From: Chrysomallon squamiferum
Taxonomy: Eukaryota; Mollusca; Gastropoda; Neomphalida; Peltospiridae
Length of the DNA stretch: 47,500 bases
NCBI GenBank assembly: GCA_012295275.1
Contig: CM022671.1
Span: forward strand, 11,608,178-11,655,677
Reading direction: 5' to 3'
Below are positions 30,230 to 42,623 of this stretch, piece by piece (within the stretch, counting starts at the first letter, position 1; each line of letters opens with the position of its first letter). Under the pieces are notes generated by a model, which saw nothing but the letters and a program-made list of their open reading frames with translations, was not told the origin of the DNA and did no database searches. The position numbers were made by a program, and so were the translations under genes.

Positions 30230-30254
30230 ATGACATTTCCAACATCAACGACAG
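30230..30254 (+). CDS. Candidate first coding exon end of an unknown gene
   Basis: GAAGCC-ATG-ACA start context (purine at -3), an in-frame TGA four codons upstream, then MTFPTSTT plus one base, and a good donor ACAG|GTAAAT. The GC content of 29930-30260 is clearly above that of the flanks and an NRF1-like site lies upstream. No second exon can be identified in the window, so the gene, if real, would have a first intron longer than 17 kb. Alternatively this is non-coding or a chance match. Confidence 0.2.
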
Positions 30255-30400
30255 GTAAATCTTTCACTGTGTTCTCCTTGTGACGTGTATGTGTAAAACT
30301 GAATTTTCATTACCCAGCACTATCGTAATATCTGTGGTAATACAATTTCATTACAGATTTCTGTCATTATTTATTAAAGTTTGAAATAATATTTCTTCTT

Positions 30401-30435
<35 letters not shown>

Positions 30436-30590
30436 GCTAATATTATTACTACTACTACTAATAAAAGACTTTGTTGTAATTCCTTTCCTCGTTACTGTCT
30501 TCTCTATCATTACGATATTCTTTTTATTTTTAATTTTTAAACAGTTTCTTCCTCTTCTCTTCATACATCGTCGTCATGGTCATCATCTGC

Positions 30591-30640
<50 letters not shown>

Positions 30641-33600
30641 GAGTACTTGAAACGACATAACCTCACTAGACATAATAACGTACTCAGTGTTACATAGCTG
30701 TCACTCAGTTAAAAAGCAATATCAGCGTTCTCTGTGTTATGATGACAGTCTGTAGCCTGCAGGAATTGAGTTCATAAAATAAATTTCAGTCTTGTATTTA
30801 ATGACCAGTGATTTATACTAACCTTGGCGCTAGGGTGCATTGAGACTGGAGGAAATTAACAGGAAGCAGTCTACCTGAAGCTAAGGACAATATAACCAGG
30901 GTTGTGTGTTGTACAGTAGAGTGCAAGTGAAAATCGTAGCCAGGTGAATAATCGAAACCTGTGATAAACAGGCACGTATTCGGATACGTATCTGCGTGTA
31001 CGTGATGCTACATAATTAACAGTTCCAGTGTCTGCACTAAATGTTTATTTTTAAAAGAAACGAAATGAAAGTAATTGTTTTTGTGTAACTGTATTAAAGT
31101 TCTACTGTGGGTTTTTTGAAGAAAAATGATGTAGCCATTTTCTTTAAAGTCATTGATGTCAAATAACTAATGAACTTGGTAAACTATTTTCGCTGTTCAA
31201 ACTTTTTGTTGACAGGTAATTAAATAAAAACAAAACCTTCGTGTTTTCTTTAAATTCTTTTTAGCTTGGTTAGAATTCGAATTCATCTTACCTTTCTTTG
31301 ACTAAATGTTAAATATGTAACTTATGAGTTATAACAAGTGAAATATGAAGTTAATCGAATTTACAAACGAAATTAAACCATAAGACGCACTCAAAAAATT
31401 CTGCTTAAAAATTACTACACTTTGTCATTATTCTGATAGTAATTCCCTGCCGTATGAAGAAAAATGGAGATGACATTTGCTTTATTGATTTGACCTTTTT
31501 AATGTTAGTGCTGTAAAACTTTTATTATAAACAGATGTGAATTCCATCTATCAAGAAACATACTGTTAACTGTTATATGTTCATATTTATGATACAAATA
31601 CAAAATTATCTCAGTTATAATATTATTTTCAATCTTATAATTTCTTACAAAACTGTATGTAAATCATCTTGAATGTATTTATTTATTGTTTTTAATTATA
31701 TTTCTAAGTTCAGACAAAAAATACCTATTCTTTTGACGTCACCTCGTTGATAGATTATAGCATTTTTGTCAATTATCTATCCTTCGTCTATTTTTAATCA
31801 CAAAGAATTTAAATATTACAAGTAAAGATTTACACTAAAGTGTATTTTATTCTATGTTAAACTAAAATGATTTATAATTTCAGGATCTTTACGTCCAGTT
31901 TTGTTTGTTTTTTAAATTAATTTCTTATCGCTTTTTGTCTGAAGCAAGTGGTGTTCATATTTCTTTCGTCACTAGATTCGAGTAACACTTCTTATACCGA
32001 CTTGTTCGTTTTCCATTTAGTCAAATAATTTGTGTTATCTGTGTTTTAAAGTTTATAATAGATATAGTTGATTACCTATTTAATTACACTAAACTGCAGC
32101 GGTTGATCAAACCTTTATCTTCATGTGATGTATATTTACAAAATTAATAATGCTGGCTGAGGCGATAATCTTTCTGTGGGCCATGATGAGTCTAAAGTGC
32201 AATTACTAGCAACTACAAACTGCTGCTTTGTGCTCATTAAATTCGACAAACTGCTTATTGCTACTGTATATACATTAAATTCTGCTGCGTACCAGAAGTA
32301 CAGTTTTAATCACAAAAATATCTCAGCTGTGAATATCTATATTAAATTCTGAAATACATCATCTCCTGTTCTATTGGTAATGGTTGTAGCATATAACTGG
32401 CACTGTTAGTTGATGATTCCACTGTGTCAGTTTAACACTAAGGTAACATTGTGTTTTTGTGTGTCATATTGTGATGTGTCAAATAACATCTACACGTATA
32501 TAGAAAACTTGGTGCATCCATGCAGATCTTTGTCGACCCCAGACTACATTTCGTAATACCAGCTTGTATGTATTCTATTGTGTTCATCCACGTTTTCGGA
32601 AATTATTGTTACAAAACATATTTTATACCACAACTGTAACATCTGGCTTAGAACGTCGTTATTATCTAGTTGTTAGCACGTTGGTGTAGGTGTTTGCTAA
32701 AAGATAATTAATAGCTGATAAGGTAACTTCATTTAGATGAGTTACTGGCAGGTGTGCTTTTTTATACCTGTTTTCATTGTTCATCGTGATGACGCTTATA
32801 AACACAGATAACTGGAATTTCCAGGTTAACTGTTGTTTTCAGTTTGCTGATGTTTACGTTTGGAAATTTCTAATACGGTTATTATGTAAGATTTTATTTT
32901 TATTTTTTTCATTCTTTTTTCGTATTTCTTTCTAATCTGTCATTTACCGCAAATCAATCGGATCTTGCTTATTTATTATATAAGCAATGAAAAGAAGAAT
33001 CATTCTTCTGTGGAGGAACACTAAGTACTTGTTTACAGAATTAATAAGTAACAGACAGTGATAATAATTATAGGCATGAATAATAACCAACTTAGCCTTG
33101 TGTAAATATAGATTTCCTGAAATTTTTACAAACTTGTTTTGTGTGTTTGAAAATTAGTGTTTAGACTTGGGCTGCATCAGAAAGTCAGAATGTGGCAAAT
33201 AGAAAATATTGTGTTCCCTTCTAGTGTTGTTGTTTTTTTCAATTTTTTTAAATAGTCAGGAGCATAAATTAAAAATGCAGTAAGCGAAAAATTATTAAAA
33301 ATAAAATATGCTTTTAGTAATAACTAAGTTTTTAAATATATATATATATATATATTTTTTACATTATTATAATATATGTATGTTAGCATATTTACACTAT
33401 CCATATGTTGCCTGAACCGAATTTAAAAATATTTTTATTACTTCGTTAAAAAGAACCAGTTCTAATTCTTTGAGGACATAAAACATACATTATTTAGAAT
33501 TTCTAGAAGGGATTAAAAAGATTGTGTAATAAATAAAACATTAACATTCTTCTATCAGTTACTGTTTGTGGCTCTGTTTACAAGTTGCGGGGAACCTGGC

Positions 33601-34157
33601 TGTCAGTGTCTGTCTGTCTGTCCACGCGATAACAATCTCAGAAATAACTGTGTGAGTGAAACACGATTTTACACAATGCTTGAAACAAGCCACATTGTTT
33701 AACAGCCTTTTGAATTATGTGTGAGTTTATACTTGTGTGTGTGTGTACGTGTGTGTACGTGTACGTGTATACACACACACATACATTTATATATATATAT
33801 ATATTTATTCATATACATTGTATATGTGGGTATGGTATTAAAAAACAAACAATTTCCAGTATCCGTCTTTTTAAAATTCATTTAAATCTGTTTGTTATAT
33901 TTAGATAGAAATACTGAGAGGATGTTTTAGGGAAAATTTGGAACTTGTCTTTGTCTTACGTAAACTGCAGAGAGTATTGTTTTATTTCAAGAACATTTGA
34001 AACTGACTGTACAATTACATTCTGCTTCGTAAGCAAATTTAAATGTGTCTGCAATATATTACAAATGCAATTAAATAACGTTTTAAATTTGCAGAATAAT
34101 GTAAGATAAAAAACTAATCAAATTAGTTTTTCTCCATTTTCAAAAGCGATCATTTTT
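30255..34157. other. AT-rich intergenic (or intronic) sequence
   Basis: ACT repeat (30401-30435), ATT repeat (30593-30640), TA tract (33337-33356), and TG/AC and TA repeats (33732-33806). No gene recognised. A minus-strand poly-Ser ORF at 30367-30564 is a repeat artefact. Confidence 0.65.
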
Positions 34158-34174
34158 TTAAAAGTTTATATACA

Positions 34175-34209
<35 letters not shown>

Positions 34210-34325
34210 GTCCGTGTGTATGTGGTTATTTTGTTTAACTCTTGACATAGCTATTAGACAAAGATTCAAATGCTGATATACAGAAAATAGTTTTAATGAG
34301 AAACGACCTATTAGTAACCACACGT

Positions 34326-34388
<63 letters not shown>

Positions 34389-34397
34389 CATGCATGG
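34158..34397 (+). repeat. TG and CA tracts in imperfect inverted arrangement
   Basis: A TG tract (34178-34205) preceded by TATATACATACA, then about 115 bases later a CA tract (34327-34376) followed by TATATATATACATGCATGG. The flanks of the two tracts are also roughly inverse to each other, so the strand could fold back. Confidence 0.8.
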
Positions 34398-35107
34398 TTC
34401 CAACGACACATGTATCATCTGCGTTTTAAATCATAAACAATACTGTAAATAAGTAACATACGTTAAATTAAAGCTGAAAATGATATATATATATAAATTA
34501 CTTATATGTCATTAATTAAGTCCACAATTGATTTTGAAACTTACAAAAAAGACGCATCAGTATCTAGTATTATGTTCTATGGATTTACCTAAAATACACT
34601 GCTAATTATTTCATGTATGACGACATTCTTCTAAATCCAGATATTAGCTAGAATATTAACTTAATATTAATGTTTTTAATTAAGTGAAATTCAGAGACGT
34701 TGTTACATAGACTTCCTTTAACTTTTATACCCGAGTCACGCCCCCCCCCTCCCAGAGAACAAAAATTAAAATTAACCAGCGAATTAATGTTACCTTTTTA
34801 TGTGTATCTTTTTTGTTTTGTTCTTTTTTAGGTTGTTGTTTTGTTTTTCTTTTTATTTAAATTTAAAACAAAAATCTGTAATGGAAATGAACCATTAAAG
34901 TATCAGCAGCTACTAAATTTGCTTTTAACGTATAAAGAAAACAGAGAACAGCGGAGAGCAAATCTGTGGGTGTGGGAACTAAAAGATGTTTTTTTCTCTC
35001 TTTTTTTCTCGTCGACCGATATTTTTCTTCATTTCAATTCAATCATTATCATGTTTCTGAAATTCCAGACCCGCCTCTCAATCTAAGAGATTATCATTGT
35101 ATTACCT

Positions 35108-35386
35108 CCTTGGGATTAATAATTATAGTCGTAATGTGGTCTGTCCCTATAAATAAGGATTATTTTTGATCGCACCAAAAGAAAAATATTTTTATTAGTT
35201 ACGTGAAATATATTTTGTATAAAAAATTACTTTCAGTTAAACTATGCGCCATTAACTGCTGTTTCTGTGCAACCATTAACTAATTTCAAGAACGTGAAAA
35301 ATGACAACGTTGTTTTGTTATTATACAGTGTATTTGTATTATCTCAGTTATTTATGTTGCTAAATAGTTTTCACACAGCTAATAAT

Positions 35387-35390
<4 letters not shown>
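35108..35390 (+). repeat. Dispersed repeat family, copy B
   Basis: Same orientation as copy A (17134-17445). It starts CCTTGGGATTAATAATTATA and has GTTTTCACACAGCTAATAAT at its end, then passes directly into the CT microsatellite. Confidence 0.88.

Positions 35391-35473
<83 letters not shown>
35391..35473 (+). repeat. CT microsatellite
   Basis: 83 bases of uninterrupted CT directly abutting repeat copy B. Confidence 0.98.
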
Positions 35474-35476
<3 letters not shown>

Positions 35477-37573
35477 GACACAAAAAGACGCACACTATTG
35501 GTATCAAATTTGGTAAGGATAAAATGTTCTTATTTTATTTTTTTCTGTTGTAAGATATAATATAAGCATCTTTTTCTCTCTGACGTGTTATAAGAAGACA
35601 GATATCATATCACTGTTCAGTTTAGGATATGTTGTTGTCAAGCAAACAAATAAACAAACATAAAACAAATCATAATAAAAATACTCATACATACACAAAA
35701 AAATATATATATATATATAAAAAAGAGGAAAGAAAACCTCAAAAGAAAAAGAAAATTAAAAAATGTACTGTTCTAATCTTTACCTTGAGAAAATAAATAA
35801 ATAAATAAATATTATAAAAATATATAATTAATAAATAAATACAAAAAAAGAAAAAGAAAAAGAAATCTGTAATGTTTTCATGTTTTTTTTCTTATTCAAC
35901 ATTACGATGTCTTGAATACATATACTATATTTCAGTATAAATTAAACTGGAAATTCGTGCTTATTACTGTTTTTCTTATTTTGAGATGTACTTGAAGCGT
36001 ATCAGTCTGAGTGGAATCGTGTATTCATCCGTGACTGATTCAGTTTTCCTCTGCAATCCACAACAACAACCAAAAAATAATTCTTCCTCGGATCCAGACT
36101 TCTCAGTCAGACAGTTGCGATCGTGTCAAAATATGTCATAGAAAAATTCTAGAGACGCAGCTCAAATCTGAAATAAATTCTCGTTTCTCTTACAAGACCG
36201 AGCACCTCTTACGCCACGAACGTGCTCAAAATGAAAATTTAGAATCGATGCTCGAGTGCGTCTGACAAGAGTAAAGTGGAATTTCGTGTAGCTGAGCGAA
36301 ACACACATTCACAAGAGAGTCCCGAATACGTTCCTTAACTAAATTCCTCGATAATTACATGTCATGTTTTGACGGCTTGCGACCACGGTTAAAATTACCG
36401 ATGATTTTCCATATCATCACTTTCATACATATACAACTGCATATGAAAATTTCGTAAAGTGCGTTCTGGGAATTGAATACGCTATATATAATTTCAAGTG
36501 TAATAACGATTGAGACGAAATTGTTGGCTACTGAATTATTCGTGAGGTTAGAAAATACCCAAGAATTTATAGAATGTAAAATCAAATCGCTAAGAGATTT
36601 ATATTTCTTGAGATTACTTTTGAAAAAGTATTTTTCTTCTTAAATATTTTATGACCTGCAGTTATCAGTTGATAGCAAGAAATCTTTTTTTATCCACCTT
36701 CCCATGGTCAGGAAACCAAAAAGTTGTGAAATCCATAGGAATGTCTGAGATCAGAGAAATACTGAAATATGTGAACTATGAGCCGGAGAATTAACTCTGG
36801 AAATATAGCTATCGATTACACAAATATACATAATTAAAACTGGACAGCTATTGATTAAGTAAGCACATTCCTCTTAACTGGAAAAATATTGACGTATGTA
36901 ATTATAAAAGGATTATTTCTTTAAAGAACTACTGACATGTGCAGCTGTATATCGCTTTGTTTTAAGAAACACTGAAATTTATTACACTATGGCCTCGGTG
37001 AAATGTTAAAACATACAATCATATATATCTGTAAAATAATAAAAATAATAAATATTAAATTATGTAAACGCACACAAATGAAATAAGAAATCGTGAATTT
37101 ATCTAACACGGAAATCTCTGAATAACACACATATATATATATATTTTTTTTTAATAGGAACAATATATAACCCATAAACATCTTAATTGGTAAATATTAA
37201 GATATGTAATCACATACTCTGAAACAGATAAAAATGATATGGAAATACGTAATGATACACACGCTTCCCGTCCCTTTATGGTTTTATCAGACAGGGAAGA
37301 CGAATTGCTTGGTATTGTATCATACACGAGAGAGAACGTGACTGATATTTTTGAATCAAAATGTTGGCATCGTAATCCCACAGGAATCAAAGAGGAATAA
37401 ACAGAAATTTAGCGGCAGACATATGACAAGTAAAATACATTTGATGAAACTTCTAGACGAGAAAATTGTTCAGCAGTGCAAGTTTGGTATAGACTGTCCG
37501 ATTGTTTTAGGATTTGCAGAAACATGCATCAAACATTTCACATTCTTACTCTTGAATTTAGTAAACAAATCTT
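35474..37573. other. Intergenic sequence
   Basis: AT-rich with short TA and AAAT tracts (35700-35860). 36060-36400 has more CpG than its surroundings. No gene recognised. Confidence 0.65.
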
Positions 37574-37575
37574 TA

Positions 37576-37599
37576 GGGTAAGATGGGGTAATTCTGGCC
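37576..37599 (+). repeat. Left terminal inverted repeat
   Basis: 24 bases, starting right after a TA. One mismatch to the right TIR (A at position 8 against G). Confidence 0.92.
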
Positions 37600-37760
37600 A
37601 TCTTTTCCATTCATCCTCATCTACAGCTTCACAGACAAAAGGAAACAACAAAATGGAGTGAATAATGTGTAGTATATGCATTTCTGCTTCAAAATACACA
37701 AACACTGCATACGTAGTGTTTATACGTTTGAAATGGGAACCAGGTTAAAAACTGCTGTCA

Positions 37761-37802
37761 GGGGCCAGATTTGCTCTGTTGATTTGTGGTAAATCTGGCC
37801 CC
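37761..37802 (+). repeat. Subterminal hairpin related to the TIR
   Basis: GGGGCCAGATTT (37761-37772) and its exact reverse complement AAATCTGGCCCC (37791-37802), with an 18-base loop. It echoes the inner end of the TIR (GGGGCCAGAATT). Confidence 0.9.
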
Positions 37803-37925
37803 CGCATTCATGATGTATTTTGGTCCTCACATTTGTTGTACTGATTACTGCTATGTAATCATTGTCAACTACTAATGATAATTAGTACTAATCATAATAC
37901 AAGTCATATTCAAAACTTCAATAAA

Positions 37926-38192
37926 CTAAACTCCTTGACAAATATCACACAAGAATACAATATCTTTAAAGTCTGCACCAGCTGGGATTTCGAGGTTTGT
38001 GCATGGATGAAGACAATGCCAATTTGGGCACCCGTCACGTCCTATGAACTCGTCAGAATTCATGCCATCATCAACTCTGCCACAGAGTTCACATTTTTCT
38101 TGGGTATCTACTACATCTCGGTCTTCTAATTCAGGCTCGTCACCATCATCATTTTGTTTGACGGCATCCACCGGTTCTGCTGTAGCATTCAA
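37926..38192 (-). pseudogene. Transposase C-terminal zinc-finger fragment
   Basis: The open frame on the minus strand ends ...FLCDICQGV. It holds an acidic linker, then C-x2-C (CELCG), W-H-C-L-H-P-C and C-x2-C (CDIC), a PHD-like arrangement seen at the C-terminus of some pogo/Tigger-type transposases. The frame actually opens without ATG: an in-frame TGA lies shortly before, and the upstream ORF (38213-38554) is in another frame. The two look like one broken coding sequence split by a frameshift near 38200-38215. Any DNA-binding or chromatin role is unknown. Confidence 0.6.
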
Positions 38193-38212
38193 ATTGAACT
38201 GCCGTTTTCACT

Positions 38213-38554
38213 TTAGTATCTTCTTCTGGGTTTTTTGCTGTAGTTTTGCCTCTTTGTTTTCTTTGCCTTTTCTTCCTCCTCCTTCTCCTTCTCTTCCAAC
38301 TCTTCTTCATACCTCTTGACACTTTCTTCTTCTGTCAGTGTCTCGGCATACCTTATCCTCTTGATTTTATTTGAACTTTGACAAAGTGCCCCACCAGAAA
38401 GTCCGTGGACTTTCAATTGTTTCAAAAATCTTAAATAAAACTCAGAATGGACTGTATCAGTGCCAAAACTATTGTTTTCACCATCACATGTGGGGGCCAG
38501 AATTGCTCCAAGTGGTGGAGTAAAAAAACCATACACTTCTTTCCTAATTACCAC
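38213..38554 (-). pseudogene. Transposase fragment with charged coiled-coil linker
   Basis: 113 codons. The first half has FTPPLGAILAPTCDG and HSEFYLRFLKQLKVHGLSGG. The second half is a Glu/Lys-rich helix (EEESVKRYEEELEEKEKEEE) and a basic KKTKRQNYSKKPRRRY end. It is followed at once by the zinc-finger fragment in a shifted frame. The charged linker before a zinc finger fits pogo/Tigger-type transposases. No catalytic residues are present. Confidence 0.6.
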
Positions 38555-38858
38555 ATATTAATCAAGGTTCTTCTGCTGATCTTAATAATTGATTATATTT
38601 TTACCTGTTATAAGTTACCACTAAACTTATGTCTATAGGAGTAAAAACATAACACTCACTTTTGAAACCTCAAAATGCACTTTTTTTTACAACCTTGTTG
38701 TTTTCACTACTTTCATGGCCACTATACTTCACATGTAAATGGCTGATTACCTACATCCTTTGTTCTAAAGAGAGATAGGAAGATTCTATTTATATCAACA
38801 AAGTTCCAGAAGCCTGCACAGAACAGTATAGTGGCTGTAAGTCATAATATACCTTAGG

Positions 38859-38882
38859 GGCCAGAATTACCCCACCTTACCC
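38859..38882 (-). repeat. Right terminal inverted repeat
   Basis: GGCCAGAATTACCCCACCTT, then ACCC and TA. Inverse of the left repeat. Confidence 0.92.
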
Positions 38883-38884
38883 TA

Positions 38885-39566
38885 TATCTTATGAATGTCA
38901 CTGCAAGCCGAATGTACACTTTCAGTTATCAGTAGAAATTTAGTTTAAAATAAACATTTGTGTGCGCTCAGTAAATTAAAATTATGTGCAACAAATATTC
39001 ATTACGTTTTTTAAATTACTATTATTTTTAATTTGTTCGATAGTTATATTATTTACTTAGCAAATATTTATATTTAATTCTAGTATACTGCTTTATATTA
39101 TTTTTATTTAAATTTAAATTGACATATGTTGAATTATTCATATAATGAACTACTTTCGAATCAAATCCAATTACGCGTACTAAACAAATTATAATAATTA
39201 TTAAAAATAAAGTTTTTACATCCAGTCACAAAGCACATTGTGATAATTTTTGTCTTATAGTATGAGCTCTGTGATAAAATGCTCACATGATTAAAAAAGT
39301 GGTAATGTTTTGTAGAGGACTTGCCACCCATGAATCACGTGAAACCTGTGTTGCATTCGCCTCGTGTGAACGGGTTGTTGCTTAATGGGAGACCTCTCCT
39401 CATCATTTTGCTGTCTTCTTGACAAAAGTCCTCCATAACACTAAAAAGATAAGACACTTTAAGTCAAGAAATTAGTATTTCAGATTTGTCAACACACTGT
39501 ATTCAGACCTTGTGACATGTTTACATTATCATAACTCACACATAGCTGTTTAGAACACCGTTAAAA
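38885..39566. other. AT-rich intergenic sequence
   Basis: No gene or repeat recognised between the transposon and the TG array. Confidence 0.7.
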
Positions 39567-39654
39567 GTGTGTGTGTGTGTGTGTGTTTTGTGTTGTCTCT
39601 CTCTCTGTGTGTATGTGTGTTTTGTGTTGTCTCTCTGTGTGTGTGTGTGTGTGT

Positions 39655-39694
<40 letters not shown>

Positions 39695-39736
39695 TTTGTG
39701 TTGTCTCTCTGTGTGTGTGTGTGTTTTGTGTTGTCT

Positions 39737-39773
<37 letters not shown>

Positions 39774-40369
39774 GTGTGTGTGTGTGTGTGTGTGTGTTTT
39801 GTGTTGTGTCTGTGTGTGTGTGTGTGTGTGTTTTGTGTTGTGTGTCTCTGTGTGTGTGTGTGTGTGTGTGTTGTTTTGTGTGTGTGTGTGTGTGTGTTTT
39901 GTGTTGTCTCTCTGTGTGTGTGTGTGTTTTGTGTTGTCTCTCTGTGTGTGTGTGTGTGTGTGTGTATGTTTGTGTTGTCTCTCTCTGTGTGTGTGTGTGT
40001 TTTGTGTTGTCTCTCTGTGTGTGTGTGTTTGTGTTTTGTGTCTGTGTGTTGTGTGTGTGTGTGTTTTGTGTTGTCTCTCTGTGTGTGTGTGTGTGTGTGT
40101 TTTTTGTGTTGTCTCTGTGTGTGTGTGTGTGTGTGTGTGTTTTGTGTTGTCTCTCTGTGTGTGTGTGTGTGTGTGTGTTTTGTGTTGTCTCTCTGTGTGT
40201 GTGTGTGTGTGTTTTGTGTTTGTCTCTCTGTGTGTGTGTGTGTGTGTGTTTGTTTTGTTGTCTGTCTTGTGTGTGTGTGTTTTGTGTTTCTGTGTGTGTG
40301 TGTGTGTTTTGTGTTGTCTTGTGTGTGTTTTGTGTTGTCTCTCTGTGTGTGTGTGTTTGTGTGTCTCTC

Positions 40370-40400
<31 letters not shown>

Positions 40401-40837
40401 TTGTGTGTGTGTGTTTTGTGTGTGTGTCTCCTGTGTGTGTGTGTGTGTGTTTTGTGTTGTCTCTCTCTCTGTGTGTGTGTGTGTGTGTGTGTATGTTTTT
40501 GTGTGTGTGTGTATGTTTTGTGTGTGTGTGTGTGTGTATGTTTTGTGTGTGTGTGTGTGTATGTTTTGTGTGTGTGTGTGTGTGTGTATGTTTTGTGTGT
40601 GTGTGTGTGTATGTTTGTGTGTGTGTGTGTGTGTGTGTTTTGTGTTGTCTGTGTGTGTGTGTGTGTGTGTGTGTTTTGTGTGTGTCTGTGTGTGTGTGTG
40701 TGTGTGTATGTTTTGTGTGTGTGTGTGTGTGTGTATGTTTGTGTGTGTGTGTGTATGTTTTGTGTGTGTGTGTGTGTTTTGTGTGTGTGTGTGTGTGTGT
40801 ATGTTTTGTGTGTGTGTGTGTGTGTGTTTTGTGTTGT

Positions 40838-40877
<40 letters not shown>
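39567..40877 (+). repeat. 1.3-kb TG-rich compound array
   Basis: TG dinucleotides interrupted by two kinds of spacer. From 39567 to about 40465 the spacer is mostly TTTTGTGTTGTCTCTCTG, about twenty occurrences including variants. From about 40490 to 40820 it is mainly TATGTTTTGTG. ORFs of more than 430 codons in three + frames and one of 457 codons on the minus strand are pure repeat translation (Cys-Val or Thr-His) and not genes. Confidence 0.98.
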
Positions 40878-40880
<3 letters not shown>

Positions 40881-42027
40881 CTTAGGTTGCTAGCTAGGTA
40901 TGTGTTCATACACTTGTGTTCAGAAATATATAATTCTGTATGTGTTTATTCGTAGGTCCTATTAAATTTTTGTTCAACATTATCACATTTTGCATCAGTT
41001 TATCGTTATGTGCATCATTCAGTTTTTTATTTTGTTTTGTTTTTTAAAATTGTAAATTTTTAAAGGTTTAAATAATCTTTCCAGTTATGTTTGCTATCAT
41101 TTCTTTGCACCTTACTAAAAACATCAATTTTAAGGTGTTTTTTCACATTTTCCATTAATCTGTACATTTATAAAGCAAGCATCCATACGTCTGTCCCGGT
41201 TTTTTCGATTTGGTCAAAGCGAGTGTTCAGAATAACCATGTGTGCATTCCAATACGACATTATACCTCGTAACACGAAATTGATTTTATGCCAGCTTGCA
41301 TTACAAACTTAAATAATATTTGTCGAGCGTGCTTTTTTGCTTTTCTTTTTCTCTATTTCTTACTCTCTCTTGTTTTTTCCCGTTTTTTCAATAATAGACC
41401 TAAAAAGCCCGCAACACTGAAGCAGTCTGCTAACAGGCATCTCCTCGCTCTGTTCAATCAACGGTCATTTAGTCTATTTGTCACATTGTGTTATTTGTTC
41501 GTATTACTTAAAAGCTCTGAGTGAGTAGCTCAGTGTATTCACAGCCGGAGCTCTTGTCTTTGTTATTGTCTGTACTGTCCCTGGGGAACGTTCAGCATTC
41601 CTCTAGCTCTGACTACTTCTAGTATTAAAACATAAATAGTATTTCCATTAGAAGACACGAGATTCGTAATAACAGTTAATGCTTTCATTGCATTTTCAAA
41701 AAACATGAAGTTATCATCAAAATTCTTGAAAGTTTTGAATGTGCTTATTTCAGCAGTGATAATAAACTAAAAGCATTGAAAACTATCAAGAACTGGAATC
41801 ACTGATATAAATTCATTATCTTTATGTGCCTGCGATTCCTGATAACCGTATTCTATCATTTTATCAGTTGTATGAAAGTCGCTGTCTTCTTGAAAGACTT
41901 GTTTTTGGTAAAATTCGCTATTTTAGTATTTGTAATATATAATAAAGTTATTATTTCCTCATTATCTGTAGCTGCAACTATTTTTTTAGTTTTTGTTCTT
42001 ACTCTAGAGAGTTAAATCATGGTTCTA
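40878..42027. other. Intergenic sequence
   Basis: AT-rich. A weak tRNA-A-box-like stretch (GAGTAGCTCAGTGTATT) near 41523 without a clear B box. No gene recognised. Confidence 0.65.
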
Positions 42028-42623
42028 GGAAAGAAAGAAACTGGAAAAAAAAAATTTGAAAAAAAGAAACAGAAAAAAGTAACAGGAAAAATAAAACGGA
42101 AAGAAAGAAACACTACATTTTTACTAAAATTTTTATTTTAATTGTGTTAAAGGTATTACAAATTATTTTTTGTACCAAACTAATATTTTTAATGTTTCTT
42201 AAATATTCCATCATAAATATGCACCTCTTTCACCCATTAATTATCATTCCCCAATTGATAATCCATATGTTTCGCAATGAACACTATGTCAGTCTATATC
42301 TCTACATCTCTGTAATATAAGTCAGTTTCCCAACTAACTTACCCAGTTGAGTTTTAATTGTCATTGAATCGTTGACCTATCCAACGGGTTCTTTAAATGT
42401 CTCAGTTATCATTTTCTTTAAGAAGATATTCTCTAATTAACCCTTTCAAAGGATAATCCCTTCTCTTTATGTCCCCTTTATCTTATCCCATGTATGGCTT
42501 CCCAGATGGCTTTCAACTTAATTACCCATGATATCAATATAAAAGATGATAGGAAGCACCATTGCTCAGAATCATTAGTGCCATCATTAGAATAAATATC
42601 ACAAATATATGAATAAAACTACT

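Larger units (their letters stand above)
37576..38882 (-). mobile_element. TIR-bounded DNA transposon, pogo/Tigger-like relative, defective
   Basis: The 24-base terminal inverted repeats at 37576-37599 (GGGTAAGATGGGG...) and 38859-38882 (...CCCCACCTTACCC) match at 23 of 24 positions. Each end abuts TA (37574-37575 and 38883-38884), the target duplication of the Tc1/mariner/pogo group. Inside, the minus strand carries two ORFs that look like the charged linker and zinc-finger C-terminus of a CENP-B/Tigger-type transposase. The DDE core is missing, so it is a non-autonomous internal-deletion copy. The near-perfect TIRs suggest moderate age. Confidence 0.82.

Noticed and set aside
30367-30564. 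Minus-strand Ser-rich ORF
   Set aside because: Comes from the ACT trinucleotide repeat.
39536-40955. Very long ORFs (about 440-460 codons) on both strands
   Set aside because: They translate only TG/AC repeats into Cys-Val or Thr-His strings. All three + frames are open at once, which a repeat produces and a gene does not.
41515-41600. tRNA gene starting GAGTAGCTCAGTG
   Set aside because: Only an A-box-like part is present; no B box, no cloverleaf pairing seen.
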